64,000 bases of DNA from Curtobacterium sp. MMLR14_010. GTDB lineage: Bacteria; Actinomycetota; Actinomycetes; Actinomycetales; Microbacteriaceae. This document shows positions 1-8,051 of this stretch, piece by piece. The DNA is taken from contig NZ_MJGV01000002.1 in NCBI RefSeq assembly GCF_001865015.1, forward strand, positions 190,494-254,493. Reading direction: 5' to 3'. Below the pieces are notes generated by a model that was not told where the DNA came from, searched no databases, and was given only the letters and a program-made list of their open reading frames with translations. Numbering within the stretch: the stretch's first letter is position 1; every line of letters starts with the position of its first letter. A program made the position numbers and the translations under genes.

Positions 1-1
1 C

Positions 2-643
2 GGCACGAGCACGAACACGGGTACGGGGTCGACCACGCCGGTCGGCACGGGTACCGGGAGCACGACCTCCGGTGACGGTGGCACCGGTTCGGGCACGCAG
101 GTCGTGCCGGTGATCAGCCTGCCGGTCACGGTCGGTGGGAACGGCATCGGCATCGTCGGTGACGGCACGAGCACCGGGACGACCCCGAGCGACGGCACCG
201 CCCCGGTCACCACCCCCGGTGACGGAACGACGCCCGGTGACGGGACGACGCCCGGAGACGGGACGACCCCCGGTGACGGCGGCACCACCACCCCGGGCGG
301 GACGACCGCCCCGGCCGGCGACGACGGTGACGGCACCACCCCCGGTGCCGGCACGACGGTCCCCGCGGGCGTCGTGACCCCGGTCGGCACCACGCCGACC
401 GCGACCACCCCCGCGACGTCCGCCACCGTCACGACCATCCCGGTCGTGACGGGAACGACGGCGACGACGACAACGACGGGGACCCAGGTCTCCGCCGCCT
501 CCACCGCGGCGAGCACGGGCTCCGGCACCACCCCGTCCGCGCTCGCGTACACGGGGGCGTCCTCGCCCGTCGTGCCCGCGGTGCTCGCACTGCTGCTGAT
601 GCTGCTCGGTGCGGGGACACTCGTCCTCCGTCGCCAGCACTAG
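2..643 (+). CDS. C-terminal part of a sortase-anchored surface protein (LAYTG signal), 5' truncated by window edge
   Basis: The frame is open from the first bases, so the start lies upstream; 213 residues are visible. Most of it is Thr/Gly/Pro-rich low complexity with about four tandem TPGDGT hexapeptides (roughly 205-285). The C-terminus is a cell-wall sorting signal: LAYTG near residue 181, a hydrophobic stretch of about 20 residues, then RRQH. LAXTG is the motif known for class E sortases of actinobacteria, so I infer covalent attachment to peptidoglycan. The visible part is a flexible stalk; the functional head domain is outside the window. A GC-rich hairpin follows the stop. Confidence 0.8.
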   Translation, partial: GTSTNTGTGSTTPVGTGTGSTTSGDGGTGSGTQVVPVISLPVTVGGNGIGIVGDGTSTGTTPSDGTAPVTTPGDGTTPGDGTTPGDGTTPGDGGTTTPGGTTAPAGDDGDGTTPGAGTTVPAGVVTPVGTTPTATTPATSATVTTIPVVTGTTATTTTTGTQVSAASTAASTGSGTTPSALAYTGASSPVVPAVLALLLMLLGAGTLVLRRQH

Positions 644-653
644 CAGGACCAGG

Positions 654-686
654 ACCGAGGGGCACCGGTACGCCGGTGTCCCTCGG
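654..686 (+). terminator. Hairpin after the surface-protein gene
   Basis: Fifteen-base arms ACCGAGGGGCACCGG and CCGGTGTCCCTCGGT with one G-T pair and a TAC-type loop, 10 bases after the stop codon. No U-tract follows, so it is a likely intrinsic terminator of the GC-rich type. Confidence 0.6.
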
Positions 687-799
687 TGGCGTGCCTGGGA
701 ACCCGCTGACCGCGGTCTGCACGGTGGTGATGTCGATGCTGTGAACAGTGGAAGCGGTGCAGCAGCCGCTCAGGAGCCGGCGGGCTGGACGATGGACCC

Positions 800-2158
800 G
801 TGTTCACCGAACTGCTCCGCCTGCCGATCGTGACCCCCGAGGTCCTGGTCCCCGTCGACGTCGTCGCCGCGCTCCTGGCCCTCTGGGCCCTCGTCGGCCC
901 CCTCCGCCGCTCCGCGCGAGGCGGCGGCAGGACCATCGTGAGCGGTCGGGGGCGACTCGCCGTGCGCGGAGGCGCGATGCTCGCCGGAGCCGGGATGGGC
1001 CTCCTGGCCGTCTGGTGGTTCGGCGACGTGCAGGACGACTTCGGGGTGGCCTTCACCGCGGTCACGCGGATGTGGATCGCGCTCCTCGGCGCGGCGGTGG
1101 CGCTGTGCATCGCCGTCCTCGTGCAGGGCGGTTGGGGCCGCAGGGGAGTGGCGCTCGCAGCGCTCGCCGGCGTGGCCCTGGCCACCGGACTGGGCATCAA
1201 CGTCGACTTCGGTGCCTACCGGACCATCGAACAGGCGATCACGACCGACCCGTACCCGATGGGGTCGCTCGGGCACCAGCACGCGGCTGCGGCGGACGCA
1301 CGGGTGGTGGACGCCGCCACCTGGACGGCGCCGGCCTCGATGCCGGACCACGGACGCACGATCTCGGTGCGGATCCCGGGCACGGTGTCCCACTTCGACG
1401 CGCGCAGCGCGGTCGTGTGGCTGCCGCCGGCCGCGCTCACCGCGCACCCACCGACGCTGCCGGTCCTCGTCGCGCTGTCCGGGCAGCCCGGGCAGCCGTC
1501 CGACATGTTCCAGGCGGGTGAGATCGGCACGGACCTCGAGGCCTACGCCCGGACCCATCACGGTCTGGCCCCGATCGTCGTCAGCCCCGACCAGCTCGGG
1601 GCACCGAACCGGAACCCGATGTGCGTGGACTCCCAGCGGCTCGGGCGGAGCGCGACCTACGTCATGACCGACACCGTCGACTGGATCCGACAGCACCTCG
1701 ACGTGGCCGCGGCCCCGAGCGGCTGGGGGATCACCGGGTTCTCGCAGGGGGCGACCTGCGCGATGCAGTTCTCCACCGCGCACCCCGAGGTGTTCGGGTC
1801 GGCGCTCGCGATCTCCAGCGAGCTCACGGTGAAGAACGGGTCGGAGGCGCACACCGTCAAGGTCGGGTTCGACGGCTCGCGGGCGGCCTACGAGGACGCT
1901 GCCCCGGTCGCGACGATGCGCCGACACGCGCCGTACCGGCAGCACCTGACGGTCTTCGGCTTCGGGCAGGACGACGCGCCCTACCGGGCCTCCACCACCG
2001 CGCTCCGCACCGCGGCCGAGCACGCGGGGATGCAGACGTCCCTGGTCGTCTCGCCGGGGTCCGCCCACGACTGGAACACCGTGCGGTACGTGCTGACCCA
2101 CGGGCTGCGGCAGGTCGTCGCGCACTTCGGGCTCCCGGCACAGGCCGGTGCGCTGTGA
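800..2158 (+). CDS. Membrane alpha/beta hydrolase, candidate aminoacyl-lipid esterase
   Basis: 452 residues from a GTG start. The first ~130 residues hold about four membrane segments; the rest is an esterase-type alpha/beta hydrolase with nucleophile elbow GFSQG (Ser315), an acid at Asp391/392 and His423 in SAHDW. The stop overlaps the start of the MprF-like synthase downstream (GTGA). Hydrolases next to aminoacyl-phosphatidylglycerol synthases are known to deacylate the aminoacylated lipid (Enterococcus faecium AhyD; a similar partner in Corynebacterium glutamicum). I infer that this enzyme removes the amino acid placed by its neighbour. The hydrolase domain resembles the esterase D/mycolyltransferase fold, so another acyl ester substrate is possible. 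Confidence 0.75.
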   Translation: MFTELLRLPIVTPEVLVPVDVVAALLALWALVGPLRRSARGGGRTIVSGRGRLAVRGGAMLAGAGMGLLAVWWFGDVQDDFGVAFTAVTRMWIALLGAAVALCIAVLVQGGWGRRGVALAALAGVALATGLGINVDFGAYRTIEQAITTDPYPMGSLGHQHAAAADARVVDAATWTAPASMPDHGRTISVRIPGTVSHFDARSAVVWLPPAALTAHPPTLPVLVALSGQPGQPSDMFQAGEIGTDLEAYARTHHGLAPIVVSPDQLGAPNRNPMCVDSQRLGRSATYVMTDTVDWIRQHLDVAAAPSGWGITGFSQGATCAMQFSTAHPEVFGSALAISSELTVKNGSEAHTVKVGFDGSRAAYEDAAPVATMRRHAPYRQHLTVFGFGQDDAPYRASTTALRTAAEHAGMQTSLVVSPGSAHDWNTVRYVLTHGLRQVVAHFGLPAQAGAL

Positions 2159-4737
2159 GCACCGCGAACTCCGCCCCGTCCCGACGTCGGTCCTTCCACG
2201 CCGTGGGCAGGTCCCCGCTCCGCGCCGCTCGTCGGTCCCCGGTGACGACCGCCATCGTCGTGCTCGTCCTCGCGACCTCGGTCATCGGGGTCGTGATGCG
2301 CCTGACCCACGGAATCGCGGCCGGCCACGGCCGCGCCGCCGCGGTCGGCCACGCCGCTGCGCTCGGCGACGCGCTCGGGCCGGCGTCCTTCGGCCCGCTC
2401 CGCGTGTTCGTCGTCTCGACCGGCGTCGTCGCACTCCTGCTGACCCTCGCCGGGGTCGTCGTGCTGGTCGGCACAGCGGAGCGCCTGATGGGCTCCTGGC
2501 GCACCGCGGTCGCCTTCGTCGTGACGACCGTCGTCGGCACGGGGATCGGTGCGCTCAGCGCGTTCGTCGACCTCGACGGGCGGAACGCCGGGGCGCTGAT
2601 CGCCGGACGAGCGACGGCCTTCGACCCGTGGACGGCCATCGTCGGCACGATCGCCACCGCGAGCGCCTTCGCCGGTCCGCTCTGGCGGCGGCGGATCCGG
2701 GTGGGCACGCTGGCCGTGGTCGCCGCGCTGTTCCTCTACGCCGGGCACGCGTCCGACCTCTACGCGGTGCTCGCCGCCGCGGCCGGATGGGTGCTCGGTG
2801 AGACGCTGCGCAACGCCCCGAAGCGCGTCGGCTGGACCCGCAGCTCGCACCGGGAGACCCGCGTGCTGCTCGGCACCGCGGTGCTGGTGTCGGCCGTGGG
2901 CCCGGTCATCGCGCTCGTGTCCCGCGCCCGGGTCGGGATCCTCGCGCCCATCGCCGCGGTCGTCGGCGCCGGCCCCGTCACTCCGGTCGCCGGCTGCCGG
3001 GCGGACGGGGTGGCGGGGGAGTGTCTCCGCGGACTCCTGGCGTACCGGGCGACGGACCCGTGGACGCTGTTCCTCGCAGTCCCGCCGCTGCTCGTCCTGG
3101 TCGTCGGCGGCCTCGGGCTGTTCCGTGGCAGCCGGTTCGCGGTGTGGCTGGTCGTCGTCGTGGACCTGGTGACGGCGATCGCGGCCGCGGTCACCTACGG
3201 ACTGGTGCCTGGCCGGGTCGAACGGCTGCACGGCACCGAGGACCGGCTCATCGTGACGCTGTCCATCGTCGCGTCGATCGCGGTCCCGCTCGCCACGGCC
3301 GTCGTCCTGGTGCTCCTGCGCCGCTCGTTCACCGTGCTGCCCACCCGCCGACGCCTCGCCGGGTTCGGCATCGCCGTGCTCGGCACCGCCGTCGTGCTCG
3401 TCGTCGTGATGCTCGTCGTCGCCGACGCCTCACCGGTCCGCATCGCCGAGCCCTGGCGCATCGTCGTCTCCGCCCTCGGCCCGCTCGCCCCGACGACGTT
3501 CTGGGAGCACCTGCCCCGGCTCGACCCCGGCCTCCGGCTGACCCTCGGTCTCGCCGGCCCGATCCTGTGGCTCGTGGTGGCCGTCGCCGCCATCCGCCCG
3601 ACCGGGGCCGCGCCGACCGACACCGACCTCGACGGCAGCCGTGCCGCGCGGGAACAGGCGCGGGCGCTGCTCGTCGCCGGCGGTGGGGACACCTTCGGCT
3701 GGATGACGACCTGGCAGGGCAACGCCTACTGGTTCGCGGCGGACGGCCGGGCCGGCATCGCCTACCGACGGAACGGCGGCGTCGCGGTGACGCTCGGCGG
3801 CCCGTTCGGACACCCGGACGCCCGCGGGGACGCACTCACCGCCTTCGCCCGGTTCTGCGACGACAACGGCTGGACCCCCGTGCTCTACGGCGTCGACGAG
3901 ACCGTCGCGGCCCCGCTCCGCGCGCTCGGCTGGGGCACGCTGCCGGTCGCCGAGGACGCGGACTTCGACCCGCGTGACTGGACGACGAGCGGCAAGAAGA
4001 AGCAGGACGTCCGCACGTCCGTGAACAAGGCCGCGCGTGAGGGCATCACGGCGACGTGGTCCAGCTGGCAGGACCTGCCCACCGCCACGGTGCGGCAGAT
4101 CGAGGCGATCTCCGAGGAGTGGGTCTCGGAGCGCGAGCTCCCGGAGATGGGCTTCACGCTCGGTGGCGTCGACGAGATGCGCGACCCGGCCGTCCGCACG
4201 CTCGTCGCGCAGGACGCCGAGGGCACCGTGCTCGCCGTGACGAGCTGGCTGCCCTCGTACGACCAGGGCCGCGTCGTCGGGTGGACGCTCGACGTGATGC
4301 GCCGGACGAGCGCGGCACCGAACGGCGTGATGGAGTTCCTCGTCGCGAGCGCTGCTGACCGGATGCGCGAGGACGGCATCACCCGCCTGAGCCTGTCGGC
4401 CGCCCCGCTCGCCCAGGCACCGGGAGCCGCGTCGGGGTCGGCGTCAGGGTCGGCGTCGGCGTCGGGGCCAGGGTCGGGGCCGGCGGCGACGGCGTCGTCG
4501 TCCTCGGGCGAGGGCGTGCAGAACCTCCTCGAGCTCGTCGGCGGGGTGCTCGAACCGGTCTACGGGTTCCGGTCGCTGCTCAAGTTCAAGCTGAAGTTCG
4601 GGCCGGAGCTGCACCCGCTGGTCCTGGCGTACCCGGACCCGGTGGCGCTGCCGTCGATCGGGATCGCCGTCGTCCGGGCGTACCTGCCGGACCTGTCGCT
4701 CCGCCAGGCGGTGGCGCTGGCGCGGGGGCGTGGATGA
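2155..4737 (+). CDS. MprF-like membrane protein with DUF2156 aminoacyl-lipid synthase domain
   Basis: 860 residues. The GTG start at 2155 overlaps the upstream stop by four bases; the open frame extends further upstream but only as a shadow of the hydrolase gene. The N-terminal half is a multi-span membrane region whose first part looks rhomboid-like but without a visible Ser/His dyad. From about residue 495 to the end is the DUF2156/GNAT-like domain of lysyl- or alanyl-phosphatidylglycerol synthases, which transfer an amino acid from aminoacyl-tRNA to membrane lipid. A Ser/Gly/Ala linker (about residues 755-788) interrupts this domain before the conserved VYGFRSLLKFKLKFGPE-like end. The amino acid and lipid acceptor cannot be read from sequence. 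Confidence 0.8.
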   Translation: MSTANSAPSRRRSFHAVGRSPLRAARRSPVTTAIVVLVLATSVIGVVMRLTHGIAAGHGRAAAVGHAAALGDALGPASFGPLRVFVVSTGVVALLLTLAGVVVLVGTAERLMGSWRTAVAFVVTTVVGTGIGALSAFVDLDGRNAGALIAGRATAFDPWTAIVGTIATASAFAGPLWRRRIRVGTLAVVAALFLYAGHASDLYAVLAAAAGWVLGETLRNAPKRVGWTRSSHRETRVLLGTAVLVSAVGPVIALVSRARVGILAPIAAVVGAGPVTPVAGCRADGVAGECLRGLLAYRATDPWTLFLAVPPLLVLVVGGLGLFRGSRFAVWLVVVVDLVTAIAAAVTYGLVPGRVERLHGTEDRLIVTLSIVASIAVPLATAVVLVLLRRSFTVLPTRRRLAGFGIAVLGTAVVLVVVMLVVADASPVRIAEPWRIVVSALGPLAPTTFWEHLPRLDPGLRLTLGLAGPILWLVVAVAAIRPTGAAPTDTDLDGSRAAREQARALLVAGGGDTFGWMTTWQGNAYWFAADGRAGIAYRRNGGVAVTLGGPFGHPDARGDALTAFARFCDDNGWTPVLYGVDETVAAPLRALGWGTLPVAEDADFDPRDWTTSGKKKQDVRTSVNKAAREGITATWSSWQDLPTATVRQIEAISEEWVSERELPEMGFTLGGVDEMRDPAVRTLVAQDAEGTVLAVTSWLPSYDQGRVVGWTLDVMRRTSAAPNGVMEFLVASAADRMREDGITRLSLSAAPLAQAPGAASGSASGSASASGPGSGPAATASSSSGEGVQNLLELVGGVLEPVYGFRSLLKFKLKFGPELHPLVLAYPDPVALPSIGIAVVRAYLPDLSLRQAVALARGRG

Positions 4738-4794
4738 CTGCGTGTGACCCGCCCGCCGCGCGCGTCAGGGGGGCTGGGGTATCGTTCGGGGTAC

Positions 4795-4931
4795 GCAAGC
4801 GCTCCGGGGTCGGTGCAAGTCCGAACCGGTGGTGACAGTCCACGAGCTGACGACGGGTGAACTCCCGACCGATGCTGACCCGGTGGGATTCCGGGACCGA
4901 CGGTGAGAGTCCGGATGGTAGGCGCGCTGGC
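4795..4931 (+). promoter_or_regulatory. FMN riboswitch (RFN element)
   Basis: Recognised by its conserved blocks in order: CCGGGGTCGGTG, GGTGGTGACAGTCCACGAG, GGTGAACTCCCGACC, GGGATTCCGGGACCGACGG, TGAGAGTCCGGATGG. It lies about 90 bases upstream of ribE. In this class FMN binding lowers expression of riboflavin genes, here presumably ribE-ribB-ribH. The exact P1 ends are approximate. Confidence 0.93.
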
Positions 4932-5023
4932 GGAGGACACGACCATGCCCACGCGGCGCGGACGCGTTCTCCGCTCTGCCGACGACCGTCGTGCACACCC
5001 GGAGTCCCGTTGAGAGGACACCA

Positions 5024-5707
5024 GTGTTCACCGGCATCATCGAGGAACTCGGCACCGTCACCGCCGTCGAACCCCACGGCGACTCCGTCGCGCTCACGAT
5101 CCGCGGCCCGCTCGTGGTCTCGGACGCCCGGCACGGCGACTCGATCGCGACGAGCGGCGTCTGCCTGACCGTCGTCGAGCAGACGTCCGACACCTTCACC
5201 ACCTTCGTCATGAAGCAGACGCTCGACATGAGCGCGCACGGCTCGCTCCGCGTCGGCGACCCGGTGAACCTCGAGCGCGCGGCGTCCGTCGGCGACCGCC
5301 TGGGCGGGCACATCGTCCAGGGCCACGTCGACGGCACCGCCACCGTCCTCGAGACCGCCGACAGCGACGGCTGGCGCCGCGTCCGCTTCGCCCTGACGCC
5401 GGAGCTCAGCCCGCTCGTCGTCGACAAGGGCTCGGTCGCGCTCGACGGCGTCTCGCTCACCGTCAGCGCCGTGTCGCCGGAGTCCATCGACCCCGCCGCC
5501 GCCTGGTTCGAGGTCAGCCTCATCCCCGAGACCCTCAGCGTCACCACCCTCGGCGACCGCGTCCCCGGCGATCGCGTCAACGTCGAGACGGACGTCCTCG
5601 CGCGCCACGTCCGCCGGATGCTCCGGCTCGACGCGGCGGCGCACGCGCAGACCCCCGCCGACCCGTTGGAGCTCGCCCCCGACTTCTCCAGCCTGGAGGC
5701 CCGGTGA
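5024..5707 (+). CDS. ribE: Riboflavin synthase, alpha subunit
   Basis: 227 residues. The GTG start at 5024 is preceded by GAGAGG and gives the canonical N-terminus [10 protein letters not shown]. Two tandem lumazine-binding repeats are visible (MFTGIIEE... and a second starting near residue 100, [11 protein letters not shown]). The enzyme dismutates two 6,7-dimethyl-8-ribityllumazine molecules into riboflavin. First gene behind the FMN riboswitch; its stop overlaps the ribB start (GTGATG). An earlier in-frame GTG lies within the leader and is unlikely. Confidence 0.95.
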   Translation: MFTGIIEELGTVTAVEPHGDSVALTIRGPLVVSDARHGDSIATSGVCLTVVEQTSDTFTTFVMKQTLDMSAHGSLRVGDPVNLERAASVGDRLGGHIVQGHVDGTATVLETADSDGWRRVRFALTPELSPLVVDKGSVALDGVSLTVSAVSPESIDPAAAWFEVSLIPETLSVTTLGDRVPGDRVNVETDVLARHVRRMLRLDAAAHAQTPADPLELAPDFSSLEAR

Positions 5708-6447
5708 TGGTCGTCGACGCATCGCACCACCCCAACGTGGTGACACCAGGGCACGTGACCGGCTCCGTCCCCGTGGTCGCGGCCGCCCGGGTGCCCGGCC
5801 TGTCCACCGTCGAGCAGGCAGTCGCCGCCATCGCGGCCGGCCGGCCGGTGATCGTCGCCGACGACGAGTCCCGCGAGAACGAGGGCGACGTCATCCTGTC
5901 CGCCGAGCTCGCGACACCGGAGTGGATCGCGTGGACCGTGGCGCACTCGTCGGGGTTCATCTGCGCGCCGGTCAGCACCGAGATCGCCGACGCGCTCGAC
6001 CTCCCGCCGATGGTCGAGCACAACGAGGACGTCCGCGGCACCGCGTACACCGTGACCGTGGACGCCGCGGTCGGGGTCACGACCGGCATCAGCGCCCACG
6101 ACCGTGCCCGGACGCTGCGGGTCCTCGCCGACCCGACCTCGGTGCGCGACGACCTGCACCGCCCCGGACACGTCGTGCCTCTGCGCGCACGACCCGGCGG
6201 GGTCCGCGAGCGCTCCGGGCACACCGAAGCCGCGATCGACCTCGTCACCGCAGCCGGGCTGCGTCCGGCGGCGGCGATCTGCGAGATCGTCGACGAGGAC
6301 GGCAGCATGATGCGGCTGCCGCGACTCGTCGAACTGGGGGCGCGCGAGGGCGTGCCCGTCATCACCATCGCTGCGCTGGCCGAGTGGCTCGACGCAGCCG
6401 ACCGGGCGACGACCTCCGTCGCGCCCACGGAAGGAACCACACGATGA
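5704..6447 (+). CDS. ribB: 3,4-dihydroxy-2-butanone-4-phosphate synthase, stand-alone
   Basis: 247 residues. Start is GTG 5704 or the next codon ATG 5707, both overlapping the ribE stop. Contains the DHBP synthase signature [12 protein letters not shown] (about residues 55-66) and the C-terminal GHTEAAIDL motif that supplies a metal ligand. It converts ribulose 5-phosphate into the four-carbon precursor of lumazine. In most actinobacteria this domain is fused to GTP cyclohydrolase II (RibBA); here the protein stops after the RibB domain and no ribA or ribD is in the operon, so these must be elsewhere. The stop overlaps the ribH start (ATGA). Confidence 0.93.
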   Translation: MMVVDASHHPNVVTPGHVTGSVPVVAAARVPGLSTVEQAVAAIAAGRPVIVADDESRENEGDVILSAELATPEWIAWTVAHSSGFICAPVSTEIADALDLPPMVEHNEDVRGTAYTVTVDAAVGVTTGISAHDRARTLRVLADPTSVRDDLHRPGHVVPLRARPGGVRERSGHTEAAIDLVTAAGLRPAAAICEIVDEDGSMMRLPRLVELGAREGVPVITIAALAEWLDAADRATTSVAPTEGTTR

Positions 6448-6923
6448 GCGGAGCAGGCGCGGCAGACCGCGACCAGGTCGACGGCAGCGGGATCCGGGTG
6501 GCCATCGTCGCCGGGCAGTGGCACGACACCATCGCGGCCGGCCTCCTCGCCGGGGCACAGCGTGAGGTCGAGCGGCTCGGCGCCGAGGCCACCGTCATCC
6601 CCGTCCCGGGCAGCTTCGAGCTGCCGGTCGTGGCGAAGGTCGCACTCGAGTCCGGCTTCGACGCGGCGGTCGCGCTCGGCGTGATCATCCGCGGCGGCAC
6701 CCCGCACTTCGAGTACGTGTCCGACGCCGCCACGAGCGGCCTCACCCGCGTGGCGATCGACACCGGCAAGCCCGTCGGCTTCGGTGTGCTCACCCTCGAC
6801 GACGAGCAGCAGGGCATCGACCGGGCGGGCCTGCCCGGGTCGAAGGAGGACAAGGGCGCCGAGGCCGCGCACGCCGCCATCGCGACGGCCGTCGCCCTGC
6901 GGAGCCTGCGCGTCCCCGCCTGA
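6444..6923 (+). CDS. ribH: 6,7-dimethyl-8-ribityllumazine synthase
   Basis: 159 residues from the ATG overlapping the ribB stop. Recognised by PGSFELP and [14 protein letters not shown] with the catalytic His in the PHFEYV segment. It condenses the DHBP synthase product with the ribityl-aminopyrimidine to give lumazine, which RibE then uses. The motif reads RGGTPHFEY where many homologues have RGDTPHFDY or RGETPHFDY, a mild substitution. Last gene of the riboswitch-controlled operon. Confidence 0.95.
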   Translation: MSGAGAADRDQVDGSGIRVAIVAGQWHDTIAAGLLAGAQREVERLGAEATVIPVPGSFELPVVAKVALESGFDAAVALGVIIRGGTPHFEYVSDAATSGLTRVAIDTGKPVGFGVLTLDDEQQGIDRAGLPGSKEDKGAEAAHAAIATAVALRSLRVPA

Positions 6924-6945
6924 CCCGCACATCGGTCTCCGACAG

Positions 6946-6997
6946 CATCGCGCCCCGACACGGACATCGCGCCCCGGTGCGACTGGGCGCGATGTCC
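6946..6997. repeat. Palindromic repeat, CATCGCGCCCC family, copy 1
   Basis: Perfect 13-base arms GGACATCGCGCCC (6962-6974) and GGGCGCGATGTCC (6985-6997), preceded by an extra CATCGCGCCCC half at 6946. Related copies lie at 55865 and 58641. It sits just after ribH. Confidence 0.8.
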
Positions 6998-7081
6998 GAC
7001 CGAGGGCGCGACACCTGGCCGAACCGGCAACGCCGAACCCGCCCCGCCCAACGGCCCGGGAACGCAGAACGGCCCGCAACG

Positions 7082-7118
7082 CAGAACGGCCCCGCACCGG
7101 TGAGGTGCGGGGCCGTTC
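7082..7118. terminator. Strong bidirectional hairpin between ribH and a small convergent gene
   Basis: Perfect 16-base arms starting AGAACGGCCCCGCACC with loop GGTGA. Convergent genes on both sides end nearby, so it can serve both strands. The bases just upstream repeat AACGCAGAACGGCCC twice (7063-7092). Confidence 0.8.
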
Positions 7119-7129
7119 TCGACGTTGGG

Positions 7130-7300
7130 CTACTTCTTGCCGAAGACGTGGATCGGCAGGAAGAAGGAGAGCGACATCAGGAGGATGCCGGCCATGAAGA
7201 CGAAGGCCTGACCCGAGTCCGCCTGGAACGCGACGCCGAACAGGTACATCGACACAAGCAGCAGCAGGATCGAGAAGAAAGCGGCGATGACGCGGCCCAC
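7130..7300 (-). CDS. Small two-span membrane protein, unknown function
   Basis: 56 residues with two hydrophobic segments (about 3-22 and 31-50) and a Gly-Lys-Lys end. I chose GTG 7300 because GGAGGT stands seven bases before it; the longer open frame (to 7333) would read through that Shine-Dalgarno site. No known domain is recognised. It ends 11 bases from a strong hairpin and is followed upstream by a TetR gene on the same strand. Confidence 0.7.
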   Translation of the reverse strand: MGRVIAAFFSILLLLVSMYLFGVAFQADSGQAFVFMAGILLMSLSFFLPIHVFGKK

Positions 7301-7366
7301 AGGGTACCTCCGGAGGTCAGACGGGTGGATCACCCCAAGTCTATCCCCAGGGGCGCCCGCGCTGGT

Positions 7367-7915
7367 TCACGCAGCGGGCTTGGTGGACACCAGTCGGTCG
7401 ACGACGCCGAGCAGCGGCTCCATGTCGACCGTGGCGCGGTCGGGCCGGACGTCACTCGCGGCACCGAGTGAGGCGGCGTGGTACAGCCCGTCGCCCATGA
7501 GCTTGATCGCCTGCGCGGTGGGCGCGTCGCCGAGGGCCTCGACCAGGGTGGCGAGCCAGGCGTTCTCGGTCTCGTCGAGCGTGCGACCGGCTTCCGCGTA
7601 CCCGGCCTGCTGCAGGCGGCTCGCGGCGAGGAGCGCCAGGTCGAGCTCGCTGCCGACGAACTGGCAGTTGCGGACGAAGTAGCGGGCGGGGCCGTCCTCG
7701 GCGTCGCGCATCCGTTCGACGTCGGCCGTGGACAGGTCGACCAGGCGGTCGCAGAGTCCCTCGACCAGGGCCGCCTTCGAGCCGAAGTGGTAGAGCAGTC
7801 CGCCCTTGGATACCCCGGCGCGAGCGGCGACGGCGTCGAGCGTGGCGGGACGCTCACCCTCCTCGCACACGATGGCGACGAAGCTGTCGAGGACGCGGTC
7901 GCGGGCACTGGCCAT
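7367..7915 (-). CDS. TetR-family transcriptional regulator
   Basis: 182 residues. N-terminal TetR helix-turn-helix (about residues 5-50: TLDAVAARAGVSKGGLLYHFGSK), then a variable ligand-binding helical domain. The start ATG lies six bases after a TAGACT box, so the message is probably leaderless. No exporter is adjacent on the same strand, so the target is unclear; the divergent gene at 8052 is a candidate, though that gene also has its own LacI regulator. Confidence 0.88.
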   Translation of the reverse strand: MASARDRVLDSFVAIVCEEGERPATLDAVAARAGVSKGGLLYHFGSKAALVEGLCDRLVDLSTADVERMRDAEDGPARYFVRNCQFVGSELDLALLAASRLQQAGYAEAGRTLDETENAWLATLVEALGDAPTAQAIKLMGDGLYHAASLGAASDVRPDRATVDMEPLLGVVDRLVSTKPAA

Positions 7916-7921
7916 GGGGGA

Positions 7922-7927
7922 AGTCTA
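7922..7927 (-). promoter_or_regulatory. -10 box of leaderless tetR promoter
   Basis: TAGACT read on the minus strand, six bases before the ATG at 7915. Confidence 0.6.
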
Positions 7928-7963
7928 GGGAACCGCGGGCTCGTGCTGCTCCCATGACCAGTT

Positions 7964-8034
7964 CGTGAACGCTCACGGCCCTTGTTCCACAGGGAGGAAC
8001 TGTCCTAGGGTCGTCCTGACCGTGAAGGTTCACG
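7964..8034 (+). promoter_or_regulatory. Promoter flanked by two palindromic operators, upstream of the fused oxidoreductase
   Basis: Two similar dyads, CGTGAACGCTCACG (7964-7977, central CG as usual for LacI-family operators) and CGTGAAGGTTCACG (8021-8034), lie 57 bases apart start to start. Between them TTGTTC (7982) and TAGGGT (8006) are 18 bases apart and could be the -35 and -10. This layout fits repression by the LacI protein encoded downstream at 10085. Confidence 0.6.
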
Positions 8035-8051
8035 AGACGAACAGGATCCGC

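Noticed and set aside
1981..3231. 416-codon minus-strand open frame with many Arg/Asp/Gly residues
   Set aside because: Antisense shadow of the hydrolase/MprF-like genes; composition is that of the high-GC complement and it has no domain or ribosome site.
4765..6558. 597-codon minus-strand frame across the riboswitch and rib genes
   Set aside because: Antisense to clear ribE and ribB with family motifs; no coding signature of its own.
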